Source: Nemophila menziesii
Lineage: Eukaryota > Streptophyta > Magnoliopsida > Boraginales > Hydrophyllaceae
DNA: 64,000 nucleotides
Direction of reading: 5' to 3'
NCBI GenBank assembly: GCA_029959085.1
Contig: JARWIR010000013.1
Coordinates: 12,277,186-12,341,185 of the forward strand
The first letter of the stretch is position 1. Each line of letters opens with the position of its first letter. The notes under the pieces are model-generated. The model had not been told where the DNA came from. It saw only the letters and a list, made by a program, of their open reading frames with translations, and searched no databases. Shown here piece after piece: positions 10,971 through 22,509 of this stretch. Both the position numbers and the translations under genes were made by a program.

Positions 10971-11274
10971 GGGTCAATGACCCAAAAAATCAAAATAATA
11001 TTATACTTGCCCCAAAGAATCATCCATTAACTTACTATTATAAGATTACATGTTTACCCGTCAAGGACGATTCCCGTCAAGGACGATTCCCATCAAGGAC
11101 GATTCCCGTCAAGGACGATTCCCATCAAGGACGATTCCCATCAAGGACGATTCCCGTCAAGGACGATTCCCATCAAGGACAAAATTTAGTTAATGATGTT
11201 ATTGGGAAGAAATTTTGTCATTGATGTTATTGGGCTGAAAATAATATTATTTTGATTTTTTGGGTCATTTTCCC
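10971..11274. mobile_element. MITE with ~34-bp terminal inverted repeats and an internal 16-bp array
   Basis: The left end (10971-11004: GGGTCAATGACCC then AAAAAATCAAAATAATATTA) is the inverse of the right end at 11240-11274, with about two mismatches. The left terminal repeat itself contains a small palindrome, GGGTCA-TGACCC. A possible TTT duplication flanks it. Between the arms sits a 16-bp tandem array (11060-11180). The element has no coding capacity. The superfamily is not clear. Confidence 0.75.
11060..11180 (+). repeat. 16-bp tandem array, about 7.5 copies
   Basis: Unit GTCAAGGACGATTCCC, perfectly regular apart from a G/A choice at the first base (G,G,A,G,A,A,G,A). The low divergence implies recent expansion by slippage or unequal exchange. 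Confidence 0.95.
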
Positions 11275-11807
11275 TTTTTTTTTACTACAGTCGTAGACAT
11301 TTCATGTATTTAAAAGAAAACAAAATCATGATTATATAACACCGCTTGTTATTACTCACTAAACTTCCCTATTTAATCCTCTCTCCAAGAATTTATAGAT
11401 TAATAAAGAAATTTAATTTATTAAGAACATCTCATGCATAAAGAGACATGTTCTCTGCAAGAAGAGGATAGATGGGATAAAAAGAATCCAAAAGGGAGAG
11501 ATTTTATTGTTGGGTGATTTTTCTCCACTTTGTATTATCCACTTTGCACCCCCTTATCTTTTCTCCCCCACAACCATTATTTTATTGTGATATATTTTTA
11601 TTTATTAATTAAATTATGTAAGAAATAATAAATGAATTCTACCCTAAATATAATTTATTGTCTTACCTTATCTTCATACTTCCTTTCACATCGAAATTTG
11701 CTGGCAACATTAAGAGAAGAAAATCTTTTTGATTTTTTTCTTCTAAAGGAACTTAAAATATATATTAGTACTATAAAGAAATAATGAGTGATCTAAATTA
11801 CTTCAAA
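11275..11807. other. Unassigned A+T-rich DNA
   Basis: No gene or repeat that I can name between the MITE and the CACTA terminus at 11808. Confidence 0.5.
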
Positions 11808-11824
11808 CACTACTACAGCTTGTT

Positions 11825-12145
11825 TCTTTAGCGACCAAATCTTTAGCGACTACACACATGTAGTCGTTAGTTACAGACCATTAGCAACCAAAACGTATCT
11901 CCGACTACAAAGCTAGTCACGTATCACATTTCTAATTAGCGACTACACGATGTAGCCGTGAATACTATACTAGCAGCCGTTAGAGATATTAATTTCATTT
12001 TGATTTTTTTATTCTTGAAAAATGTAGTCGGTATTGACAAATTTTAATAGCGACTATTTTTGTAGCTGCGGAAAACAAATGTTAACGGCTACATTCTTAT
12101 CGTTAGCGACTACGTAGATGTAGTCGCTAATGATGAAACCGTATT
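11825..12145 (+). repeat. CACTA subterminal repeats
   Basis: Several copies of AGCGACTACA in direct and inverted orientation, some paired as short hairpins such as TAGCGACTACGTAGATGTAGTCGCTA split around GTAGAT. Together with the CACTA terminus they define the 5' end. Confidence 0.75.
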
Positions 12146-12541
12146 TATGGCAGTGTGTCGCATAATTTTTAAACCTAAACTTAAACCTAAATACTTTTAT
12201 ATCCACAATTCTCCTAAAACCTTACCATATTTTTTTCTAATCTTCATCAGTCACTTCTCCTCCTCATCTTAAGCTATTTACAGATCCATCTTCTATGTGG
12301 GGCCTACTCAATTTTTAATTTTTTCACCTGAATTTTCCAAAATTAGTTTTTTTTTTTAAATTCACACTTTTTAGAATTTATTTTCTTTGATTATGAGTGT
12401 GTATTACATGTAATATGATATGATTAGGTTATTAAGAACTTGTTTTATGATTGTATATATGATTTGTATGGTATAAAATATATATATATATATGAACATT
12501 TCTTATATTGTTGTAGGTTTTTAGTTTATTGTGAATAGAAG

Positions 12542-13914
12542 ATGGCTACTGGTATTGATAGAAGTTGGATTAAATTTGATCATTATGTTACGGTGGAATA
12601 TATTAATTGGTTGGAAAATTTATCAATTTTGTTGAAAAATAAGATAATGGTATATTGTTTTGTTCGTGTAATCATTGTTCGAATAATCATCGTTTTCCCA
12701 TCAAAACGGTTAGGATATACCTTCTAAAATACGGGGTTTTGTCCACGTATGAGGTCTGGTCAAAACAAGGTAAAAATTTAGAAATTCCCGAGGAATACCC
12801 TACACAAATTATAGATGATGAAACGTTGAATGTGTATGAATAATTAATATCCACTTACGACATTGGTGGTCATTCGGGTGACACCAAGATGAGAGATGAG
12901 AATACTACAAATCGTGGCAGTTTCGCAACTATGTTCAAGGGATTGGAGACCGAATTATACAGTGGATCTAAAGTAATGGGTTCTTTGAATTTCATTTCTA
13001 AGCTAATCCATATAAAGGTGAAGGACAAGTGGACTAACACATCATTCACCGAGCTCCTGGAATTGTTGTGTCGTGTTTTACCCAAAGGTCATACTTTTCC
13101 TGATTCTTACGAGGAGTGTAACAAAAAGATGAAAAGTATGGGTATGGGGTATAATACGATCGATGTTTGCTTGAATGATTGTGCTCTATATTACAAGGAG
13201 AATGAATCCCTTAAGAAATGTTCAGTGTGTAGTGAATCTAGATGGGATCCAAAGAAGGGTAAGAAAGTACCGCAAGGAACTTTGTTATTTTCCGATTGCA
13301 CCGAGGCTACAACGACTATACGCTTCGAGACACATTGCCAAAGACATGATATGGAACCATACTAGAAAGAGTACCGATCCAGATGTGTTGCATCATCCTG
13401 TTAAAGGTGATAACTGGAAGAGATTTGTAGAGTTACATCCTAAGTTTCTGAGTGAAGCGAGAAATGTATTTTGGGCCTGGGTATCGATGGTTTTTGTCCA
13501 TTCTCTATGCAAAACAACACATACTACTTGTGGCCAGTTTTATTGACTGCCTACAACTTGTCACCTTGGTTATGCATGAAAGAAACCATATTTTAGTTTT
13601 GTTTGTTGATTTCGAGTCTGCAATCACCCGAGAAGGATATGGATGTCTTTCTCTTCCCTATTATAGATGAGTTGGACATGTTGAGGGAAACATGGATCCT
13701 AACGTATGATGCTCATACAAAGCATGAGTTTACATTAATGGTTTGTTTGTTGTCCATGATTAATGATTACCCCGCTAGGTCATACACGTCAGGTTGGCAG
13801 GGACAAGGTAACTTAGCGTGCCCTGAATGCATGAATTCTACTCTGTCGAAGAAGGTGAAAAAAGGGGTATATTTTGATCACAGACGGTGGTCACCTATGA
13901 GACATCGATTCTGA
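12542..13914 (+). pseudogene. CACTA transposase (TNP2 / Transposase_21 type), frameshifted
   Basis: The remains of a TNP2-like transposase lie across all three plus frames. The N-terminal transposase-associated domain is seen at 12542-12840 (DRSWI at the start, then a lost cysteine pair and the R-YLLKYG region after a frame change). The Transposase_21 core begins near 12889 with MG-GYNTIDVC, CSVC-ESRW and then, after a frameshift near 13320, RLQRLYASRH, AKDMIWNH and VLHHP-KGDNWKRF. It continues near 13600 with SPEKDMDVFLFP-IDEL and INDYPA...SGWQGQG. A stop at 13912 and further decay remove the C-terminal half. CACTA transposases normally exceed 700 residues. The frameshifts leave no functional enzyme. 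Confidence 0.8.
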
Positions 13915-14274
13915 AAAAATACAATATCATAAGCGAGTACCGAAATAAGGCCACCCCTTAGGAAATATACGTACGGCGATATTTAGACACAGTTAGATGG
14001 GTTGCCTATTGTGTTTTTTGGTAAACACGAGGATTTTGGGGGAAAGGGTATGAAGAAAACATGTCCTCATGAGTTTAATTTGAAGAAAAAGAGTATATTT
14101 TAATAAATTATTTAGAGCCATTAATCCAAAAATGCCTATTAAAAAACTTATATGCTAAAACCATCCCCTAATAAACTTATTTATTAAAAAACATCCCTTG
14201 ACAAAAATACCCTTATATAATCTTTTTAATTACTCTATTATTTATCATTTAGATTTAACCATCCTATTACAACT

Positions 14275-14395
14275 TCCTACCACCACTACCCCAACACCAC
14301 AACCTACCACTGCCACAACCACCACCACCCATCACCACAACCACCACCACCACTATAACCACAACCACAAGCACCACCACCACTACAACAACCAA
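14275..14395 (+). repeat. CCACCA/CCACAA-rich low-complexity tract
   Basis: A run of CCACNN triplets that pairs in reverse complement with the GGTGGT tract at 14820-14925. It is part of the foldback arms. The His- and Thr-rich open frame over it is a composition artefact. Confidence 0.85.
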
Positions 14396-14962
14396 TTACT
14401 ACCAATTTGATCACATGCGCGCGCATCCGTGCTTTTTAAAAATCGTCATAACTAATTTTAAACAAAGCAGAAAAATAAAAAGTTTGCACTTTTGGATAAA
14501 AAGAATTAATATTTACGCCTATGATTTTTTTTTGAATTATTCTAAAGTTTTTGAATTTTTTGGTTTTTTTTCCGCAGAGACTAAATTCAATGTTTTAAAC
14601 AGTGAATTTCATGTTTTAAACAGTGTATTTTATGTTTGCGAAAAAAAAAATCACTGTTTCGAACAGCGAATATCATGTTTGCGAAATTTAAAAAAAAATC
14701 ATAGATGTAAATATTAATTTGCTTTATCCAAAAATACAAATTCTTTATTTTCTGATTTTTTTTAAAAAAAATAGTTATGACGATTTAAAAAAAAATTACG
14801 AACGTGCGCGTGTGTTTTGGAATTAGTAGTAGGTGGTTGTGGTTGTTATGGTGGCCATAGCGGTGGTTAAATACATAGTGGTGGTGGTGGTGGTGGTGGT
14901 GTCGGTGGTGGTGGAAGTGCCCTATTATTTGTTTAGTATTAAAAAATGAATATTTTATTAAT

Positions 14963-14971
14963 AATAAAATA
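14963..14971. repeat. 9-bp target-site duplication of the nested MULE (left, AATAAAATA)
   Basis: Matches 16425-16433 exactly. Nine bases is the Mutator length. The sequence is A+T-only, so it is weaker than usual as evidence, but the terminal repeats agree with it. Confidence 0.65.
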
Positions 14972-16424
14972 GAGATATTAGCTCATTAAGTCCTACAATT
15001 CAACTATCCACCCCCATCAGGTCCAACCCCTATTTTTCTCCCCAACAAGTCCAGCGAATTATTTGATGTACCACCATTACCCTTATCCAATTATTTTATA
15101 AACATATTATATAAAAGGTAAAGAATCATTAATTAACTAAAAAAATGTAACATAAAAAGTTAAATTTTAAATTAATATTTAAAACAAAAAATTGAATAAG
15201 TCAACATTGAAAACCAATGTATCATACAAACCTAAATAATAAACAAATATCTCCATCATATTAGCGGCATTCATTCTTTTTTTTCGACAGCAACAACATT
15301 AATTCATAACAAATCTCTTTACAATCACCTTCCCATAAATCTATTATACACAAGAAACCAGCGGCAACTCAATCACCATCCCACAAAGTTATCATGCACA
15401 AAAACCTGGCCACCACTCACGAACCATTTTTCACCATCATCCTGCACAAGAAAATCGCCAGAAAATCGCCGCTACTTGGGAACCATTCTTCGCCATTATC
15501 AACAGCTTGGCTACACCATCTACAATCGAAGAACCCATATTAAGGTAAAAAAATTATTTTTATTATTGAAAATTTACAAAATTAATTTAAGGTTAAAAAT
15601 TAATTTTTAACATCAACTATCAAAAACCTAAACTAACACAAATTTTTTTATCATTGAAAAAATAAATTTTAGATCATAAAGGCTTCCGATGTGGTGGTGG
15701 TGGAGGTTTTTGGGTGGTGGAGAACTGTTGTTGGTGGGGTTGAAGACACTACACATTCCTGACAGTCTGACAGATCAGGTGGACAGCAGCGCAAAAATAA
15801 GAGCACACTAGTTCATGGTGGAAGGTGGTGGTGCGATGTAGTGGCGGCGGTTTTTGGGTGGTGGAGAAGTGTTGTTGGTGGGGTTGAAGACACTGCACAT
15901 TTCTGATGGGTTCGTGTGGAATATCAGTGGTGTGTTAGTTAGTATTGGTGGTTTGTACTGATGGGTTACGTGTGGACACACTGCACATTTCTGATGGGTT
16001 ACGTGTGGAATATCAATGGTGTGCTAGTTAATATCGGTGGTTTGTACTAATGGGTTACGCGTGGACACACTGCATATTTCTGATGGGTTACGTGTGGAAT
16101 ATCAACTGTGTGCTGGTTAATATCAGAGGTGTGCTGGTTAATATCGGTGGTTTGTAATTACAGGTGCAATTTATTTTGTAAATACTACGCAAATATTAAA
16201 GAAAAATATATAATCATTTATTTGTTTTATTAGTTTTGTTTTATACTTTAATTTAATATTTTCTTTTTTGTTTTGCAGCTAATTGATTGATTGCATATAA
16301 TTAGAAAATTAGTTTTGGTAAGTCAAAAAATATTAATGGAACAAAAGGGCAATCCAGACATTTTCGATGGGTGGACCTGATGGGCAACTGACAATAGTCT
16401 GTGGACTCTTCCAGTCAGTCACCC
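14972..16424. mobile_element. Non-autonomous Mutator-like element (1453 bp) inside foldback copy 1
   Basis: It is bounded by the 9-bp duplication AATAAAATA. Its ends are inverted repeats: left GAGATATTAGCTCATTAAG then TCC, right (reverse complement) GGGTGACTGACTGGAAGAG then TCC, each followed about 20 bases later by CCCATCAGGTCCA. The interior holds a leader-like segment (15270-15545, repeated CACAAGAAA and CATGCACAA motifs, ending AAGGTAAAA like a splice donor) and a tandem repeat at 15889-16155. No transposase. Removing it rejoins the foldback arm, which supports the boundaries. Confidence 0.7.
15889..16155 (+). repeat. ~88-bp tandem repeat, three copies
   Basis: Units starting near 15889, 15974 and 16063 share GACACACTGCACATTTCTGA, then GGGTTACGTGTGGAATATCA, then GTTAATATCGGTGGTTTGTA. 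The third copy has an extra internal partial duplication. A separate duplication of about 70 bp (TTTTTGGGTGGTGGAGAA) lies just before, at 15700 and 15850. Confidence 0.85.
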
Positions 16425-16580
16425 AATAAAATAATATATCTAATAACAAGAAGAGTAGTAAAGGTATAAAAAGATACAAGAGATGTTTTATATAAATAAT
16501 TATTTCATTATGCATTTTTTTTAAATAAATTATTAAATGCTATATTTAACAATTATGTACTTTTATTAGGCTTATTTTAG

Positions 16581-17612
16581 CAAAAATACCCCATAAAAAA
16601 TTGAGCCATAAATCCATAAATGCCTATTAAAAAACTTATTTGCTGAAAACATCCCTTAATAAGATTCTTTATTAAAAACATCTTTTTACAAAAATACCCT
16701 TATACAATCGTTTTAATTACTCTATTATTTATTATTTAAATTTAATCATCCTAATACAACTTCCCACCACTACCCCACCACGACCACCCACCACCACCAC
16801 AACAACCACCACCACCACCACTACTATAACCTCAACCACCACCACCACCGCAAGCACCACCACAACCACAACCACAACCACCACCACCACCTACTACTAC
16901 TAATTCCATCACACAGGCGCGTGTCCGTGATTTTTTTAAGAATCGTCATGACTAATACTTAAAAATCAGAAAAACAAAAAAAAAGTTGCATTTTTGGATA
17001 AAGCAAATTAATATTTACGTCTATGATTTTTTTTTTGTTTTTTTTTTTTAAAAATCTTTTGATTTTTTCCGCAAACACAAAATTCACTATTTAAAACATG
17101 AAATTTCATGTTTTAAACAGTGAATTTCATGTTTGCGAAAAACAAATTCACTATTTCGAACAGTGAATTTCATGTTTGTGGGGGAAAAAATCATAGACGT
17201 AAATTTTAATTTTCTTTATCCAAAAATGTAAGTTTTTTATTTTTCTGATTTTTTAGAATTAGTTATGACGGTTTTTAAAAAAATTCACAGACGCGCGCGT
17301 GTGTGATGGAATTAGTAGTAGGTGGTGGTGGTGGTGGAGGTGGTGGTGGTGGTTATGGTGGCTTTAGTGGTGGTAGTGGTAGTGGTGGTGGTGGTGGTGG
17401 TGGTGGAAGTGTCCTATTATTTGTTTAATATTAAAAAATAAATATTATAATAAAAAATAAAATTATATATTTATAATAAAGGTTGTAAAGGTATAAAAAG
17501 ATAGAGATGATGTTTTTTATAAATAATTATTTTATTAGGTATTTTTTTATAAAGTAAATTATTGAAGGCTTAATTTTACAATTAGGTACTTTTATTAGGT
17601 TTTCTTTAGCAA
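16581..17612. mobile_element. Foldback element, copy 2
   Basis: The same architecture as copy 1 without an insertion. The left arm has TGCCTATTAAAAAACTTAT, a CCACCA tract at 16760-16900, ATCGTCATGACTA and TTTTTGGATAAAGC. The centre has ATTTCATGTTT and AACAGTGAATT repeats. The right arm is inverted, with a GGTGGT tract at 17318-17410 and GTAAAGGTATAAAAAGAT. The short ORFs over it are low-complexity artefacts. Confidence 0.7.
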
Positions 17613-18265
17613 ATACGCCTAAAAAATTTGCATTTTTGGATAAGACAAATAAATATTTACGTCTATGATTTTTTTTGAGGTTTTTGAATATTCTGATTTT
17701 TTTTTTGGATTTGTTTTCGCAAAGACGAAATTCATTGTTTCAAACTAGTGAATTTTATGTTTGCGAAAAAAAAATTCACTGGTTAGAATAGTGAATTTCA
17801 TGTTTAAAACAGTGAATTTTATTTTACGAAAAAAAAAATATAAAAAAAAATTGTAAACATAAATATTAATTTGCTTTATCCAAAAATGCAAAAAAAAAAT
17901 TTGATTTTTTTAGAATTCGTTTTGACGATTTCATAAAAAAATCACATGCGTGCGTGTGTGTGTTGGAATTAGTAGTAGATGGGGGTGGTGGATGTGGTGA
18001 TAGTTGTGAGTGTGGTTGTGGTGGCTGTAACAGTGGTAAATACATAGTAGTGGTGGTGGTGGTGGAAGTGCCCTATTATTTATTTAATATTAGAAAATAA
18101 ATATTGTATCAAAAATAAAATAATATATTTAATAATAGGGTAGTAAAGGTATAAAAAGTTACAAGAGACGTTTTCTATAAATAGTTATTTTATCAGACAT
18201 TTTTTTATAAAATAAATTATTGAAGGCTATATTTAACAAATATGTACTTTAATTAGGCTTCTTTT
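17613..18265. mobile_element. Foldback element, copy 3, left arm shortened
   Basis: It begins inside the arm at the GCATTTTTGGATAAGACAAA motif, so the outer left arm with its CCACCA tract is missing. The centre and the complete right arm (GGTGGT tract at 18040-18065, GTAAAGGTATAAAAAG, ending near GGCTTCTTTTAGC at 18265) are present. The three copies in a row share orientation-specific details, suggesting local duplication or repeated insertion into the same family. Confidence 0.6.
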
Positions 18266-18384
18266 AGCGACCCTAATTTATTAACCTCAATAATATTATG
18301 AAAACAACCTCTTATGGTTGTACCAATTAAAGATCAGGTAATAAACTTATAAAGGCAAATCTTAACAGGACTCTCCATTACTCT

Positions 18385-21300
18385 TTGTGGGCCACCCTGG
18401 ACATCAGTGATTCTTGCCTTTGGCTTAAATCATTGTTCTTTAGTCCTACACCGTGATAAAGATAATAACCATAAGAAAAGAAGATTATATTTTGAATCCT
18501 TCTGTATAGCTGAAAATGATTGTTTAACTATCATTAAAAAAAAGTATGGGATGATAACAAATAACTTAGGAGAAACCCAAATACAGTAATTAACCATAAA
18601 CTGAAAAGAAAAAAACGTTCCCTTGAATTAAAAAATTGAAAGAAAAAAAGATTTGGTAATAACAAAATACAAATTGAAAAATTAATAAAAAAGTTAGAAA
18701 TCATCTCGAGTATAAAAGTTTCTAATTATAATTGGGATGACTATAACAATATTGTTGAAAATCTTAAAGATACTTGCAAAAGAGAAGAAAGTGTTTGGAA
18801 AGAAAGATCTAATGACTTAATAAAGGTGATAAAAACACTAATACTATCATGCATGTACCAAATAAAGAAGGAGCAGAAATAAAATAGTAAGAATCACAAA
18901 TGATAATGGAAAATGGCTAGATACTAAGGATGATATTAATAAAGAAATTGTAAATTATTTTAATGATATATTTACTACATGTAAAAGTGATTATACCAAT
19001 AAATTGCAAATCATCAGTAGTAAATTGATAAAAATAATCAGCTGATAGCCTCAATAAACCCATCAAGGGGGAAGAAGTTAAAAAAGTTATCTAGAAACTT
19101 GGACCTAATAAGGCACCAGGATCAGATGGTTTTAATGGAGTATTCTTCAAAACTTACTGGGATATCATTAAATTAGACTTAGTGAGAGTTATTAATAACT
19201 TTTGGAACAATAAAGGGGATATTTCTGATATTAATCAAACCCTTATTACTTTAATATATAAAATAGGTAAACCTTCAAATGTCAAATACTATATAGACCA
19301 ATTAGCTGCTCCAAATTTATTTATAAAATAATATCTCGAGTATTGGTTAATAGACTACAACCATTTACGAATGTACTTGTGGGGGGGGGGGGGGGGGGGA
19401 ACCAAAGTGCATTTATACCTAATAGATTAATACAAGAAAATACTATGATTGCACACTAATTCATAACTCACATTAAGAAAAGGAAAACTACCAAAAACTA
19501 TATGGTAGTAGTTAAAGGTGACAACATGATCTCATAGTTTAAATGGGTTTTTACAAAGTCTGGGTTAGAAACCTTATGATCTATGTAAGCTTTGTCACCT
19601 GTTCAGTACTTATAAATGGGGAAACACATCAAATTCCAGAACCTACAATATGAATTAGACAAGGAGATCCTCTCTCTCTCCTTTGATTTTTTTTATTTAA
19701 TATCCTAAACTCTTAAAGACCTGATAAAGAAAAAAAATGAAAAAGAACTTTTCCAAGGTATAAAATTAGATATAATTGTCCAGAAAGCACTCACTTACTA
19801 TTTGCAGATGACTACCTATTTTTCTTAAAAGATGATAATATTGAGATTTAATCCTTTAATGATATCATAAACAAATATAAAAATAGTAGCAGGCTCTATC
19901 TAAATTTAACTAAATGTAGGACACTTTTCAGCAAACACACCAATCTATATCCAAAATATAATGGCTAAAAGGCTAAATATGAAAAAAAAAACCTTGAGAA
20001 GTACCTTGGACTCCCAACTAAATAGGGTAGAACAAAAACAAAATATTTACAATTTATAATTAATCTGATACTGCAAAAATTGAGGATTGGAAAACCTATT
20101 CTTATCCGAAGGGGGGGGGGGGGAAGAAATTCTAATAAAGGCAGTTCTTCAAAACCTTCTTAACTACGTAATGTCTAAATTTATACTTCCAAAATATACA
20201 ATCAATAAAATACATTCCATCATTGCTAGTTTTTGGTGGGGTGTTAGAGAGAAAAAAAGAATCCACTAGGCCAAATGGGATTAACAATTTCTAAATATGA
20301 TGGTGGTCTTTGTTTTAGAGGTTTACACTTCATGAACAAAGCACTTTTAAAAAAATAGATATGGGATATTGCTAATAAAAAAGTCTCTCTTCTACATAGA
20401 TTACTAAAAGGAAATATTTTCACAACAATAGCTTCGTAGATGCAAAACTAAGTAGCTACCCCTCCTGGGGATGTAAAAGTATTCTAGTAGGAAGAGATAC
20501 TTTTAATAAAAATATAACGTGGAAACTAGAAAACTACACAAATATAAAAATTTATGAACATAAATGGATATGTAATAATATCCATAATATAAAACTAATT
20601 GCATCTGAAATTATTTGGGTAAATCAATTTATACAAAATAATAAGACTTGGAAAACAAACATATTATATAACTTATATCCTAGTGATATAAGTGACAAAA
20701 CAGGGAAAAGAGTAATAACTAAATTTGAATGTGAAGACTAAATGTGTATTGATTATCGTAAAAATGGAATATACACGGTAAAAGAAACGTACCATAAATT
20801 ATAGCGAAGAAATTAATAAACAACTCGTTAGGGATAAAAAAACCAACCATATCTACTAATAATGTTAATCAAATATAGAATATGACATGTAAAATGGAAA
20901 CACAAAAAAAAATTAGAAACTTTATGTGAAGAGTAGTAAGAAATTTATTACCTACTGAGAAAAATCTATTAAATCGTAAACGTAGTGATAGTAATATCTG
21001 CAAGATATGTAATATTAACATTGAAACAATAGAACATATTTTTTTTAGATGTCTTGGGAAAAAAATGTATGGTTTGATAGCCTTTTAAATGTCAAAACTG
21101 AAAACAAAACTACTACCAGATTAGATCAGTGGATTTTAAATCATGTATAAGAACTGATTACAAAAATTACAAAGGAAGATAGGATATTTAAACTTATATG
21201 TACAATCACATGACGAATTTGGAAAGATAGATATAATGTCGTCCACAATAATAAAAATTGTGATCCAATGGCTACAATTAATAAAGCAATTTCATCATGG

Positions 21301-21972
21301 AAAAAAATACTGTAAAATATCAAACTCTAATGATATCAATCTTATAGAAAAAGAGTTAAGCAAAATTGAAATAACTCAAATAATACTAGATACTATACTG
21401 GAACCAACAAAACAGTAACATTACTAGTATCAATACTAGATTTAAAGATAAATGAAAAAACCAACTCCGAACCATTTTAAAATTAATTTTTTGATGCATC
21501 TTTCTAGGAAAAAGGAGCTGCAATTGAATGTTTAGTAAGAAATAATGGTGATCTTATATCAGAAAAAAGTTAAAAAATTGAAGTCGGAGTCCACATGTAT
21601 CTTAAAAGCTACAAAGATGACATCAGGGTATTCATCGGGAAGTGTGATAATCGAGAATGACACCGAAAAGATTATGAAACCTCTTTCTTATAGTCAGAAC
21701 ATTTCGTGTCATTCGATTAAAAATATTATATGTAATATATACGGTTTTGGTGAATTGTCAAATCCTAATTTTGCTCTTATTCCTAAGAGTAAAAATAAGG
21801 TCGCCGACGGGTTGCCAAATAAAAGTTTCGAAACACGTTGTTTGGTAATTGGAATATTTATATCTCAACGCACTTGACTACTATTTTATGTAATGACAAC
21901 GAGTATAGGGAGGTAGAATAGACTGTAACCGTTTGAATAATCTATTTATTTATATTATGCTTTGAAAAAAAA
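18385..21972 (+). pseudogene. LINE (L1-type) ORF2 relic with RNase H tail
   Basis: Pieces of a plant LINE polyprotein in order. The end of the endonuclease domain is at 18407-18590 (NHCSLVL, then a basic stretch). The linker and RT start are near 18900-19350 (ITNDNGKWL, NKAPGSDGFNG-FFK, INQTLITLI-K). After the poly-G run comes NQSAFIPNRLIQENT. A degraded RT core with FADDY-type remains lies near 19800. A zinc-binding RVT domain at 20910-21060 has C-I-C and H-FF-C. The RNase H-like tail at 21590-21890 keeps SCHSIKNIICNIYGFGE and KNKVADGL. A run of nine A at 21964 fits the 3' poly(A). Many stops and frameshifts leave no functional product. The endonuclease start and ORF1 are missing, so the element is 5'-truncated. 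Confidence 0.75.
19381..19399 (+). repeat. G19 homopolymer within the LINE relic
   Basis: Nineteen consecutive G residues, placed just before the codons for NQSAF in the RT domain. A second G run of about 12 lies at 20110-20122. Either true slippage expansion or sequencing/assembly error could explain them. Confidence 0.95.
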
Positions 21973-22500
21973 ATATATCTACGCAATAATTAATTTATTC
22001 TTGGGCAGGCACATGCGGGCTTTAGTCCTCGCATATAATTTTGTAGGCATATTTTGTTAAAAAATTTGGTTTCTCTTTTTAGTCAGATTAAAGAATCGAG
22101 AACGAATACATTTTATTATGAATTATTCATTATTATGCAGCCCGTATAGTCTAGCTATTTCTTAAGGTGAATCAATCATGAGTAGACATTTTTGGTAAGT
22201 CATATATCAGGAGAGGCCCATAGTAAAGAGATCCATGAGGTTTATGTAAGCGACCTCATAACTTTGTAGCAATAAGAATGGGCCGGCCTACAAGGTGTTT
22301 ATAAACTCAGGAGGAGTCAGGAGCTCAACAATTATTACCTACATTTGAGGGGACATTAACTTTTAAAGGCCCAAATTCTATGCATAATGTTTCTAAAATC
22401 TCTAACCTAATTATTTATTAGCAACTTAACTAAAAAGATAAAAATACTCCATAAGCCTTCTTCTTCCCTCTTAATTACAATAAAAACCATAAAAACAAAC
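21973..22500. other. Unassigned A+T-rich DNA
   Basis: I see no gene, terminal repeat or tandem structure that I can support in this stretch. Confidence 0.5.
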
Positions 22501-22509
22501 CAAAACCTA

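Larger units (their letters stand above)
11808..14100 (+). mobile_element. CACTA (En/Spm-type) transposon, 5' part
   Basis: It opens with CACTACTACAGCTTG and is followed over 11825-12140 by five or more copies of TAGCGACTACA and its inverse TGTAGTCGCTA. These are typical CACTA subterminal repeats that bind transposase. A decayed transposase reading frame follows. There is no matching right terminus: homology fades near 14100 where the foldback elements begin. The element is therefore 3'-truncated and immobile. Confidence 0.75.
14108..16580. mobile_element. Foldback element, copy 1, split by a MULE
   Basis: A long imperfect inverted repeat. The left arm (14108-14540) runs through AAAAATGCCTATTAAAAAAC, a CCACCA-rich tract at 14275-14395 and the motif ATCGTCATAACTA, to TTTTGGATAAA and ATTAATATTTACG. 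The right arm (14700-14962, resuming at 16425-16580) repeats these in reverse, including a GGTGGT-rich tract at 14820-14925. The centre has repeated TTTAAACAGTGAATTTCATG and GTTTGCG motifs. No coding capacity. Copies 2 and 3 follow directly. Confidence 0.7.

Noticed and set aside
11060..11180. CRISPR-like array
   Set aside because: The 16-bp units are directly adjacent with no spacers, in a plant MITE.
14198..14410. His/Thr-rich plus frame
   Set aside because: It is the translated CCACCA tract of a foldback arm.
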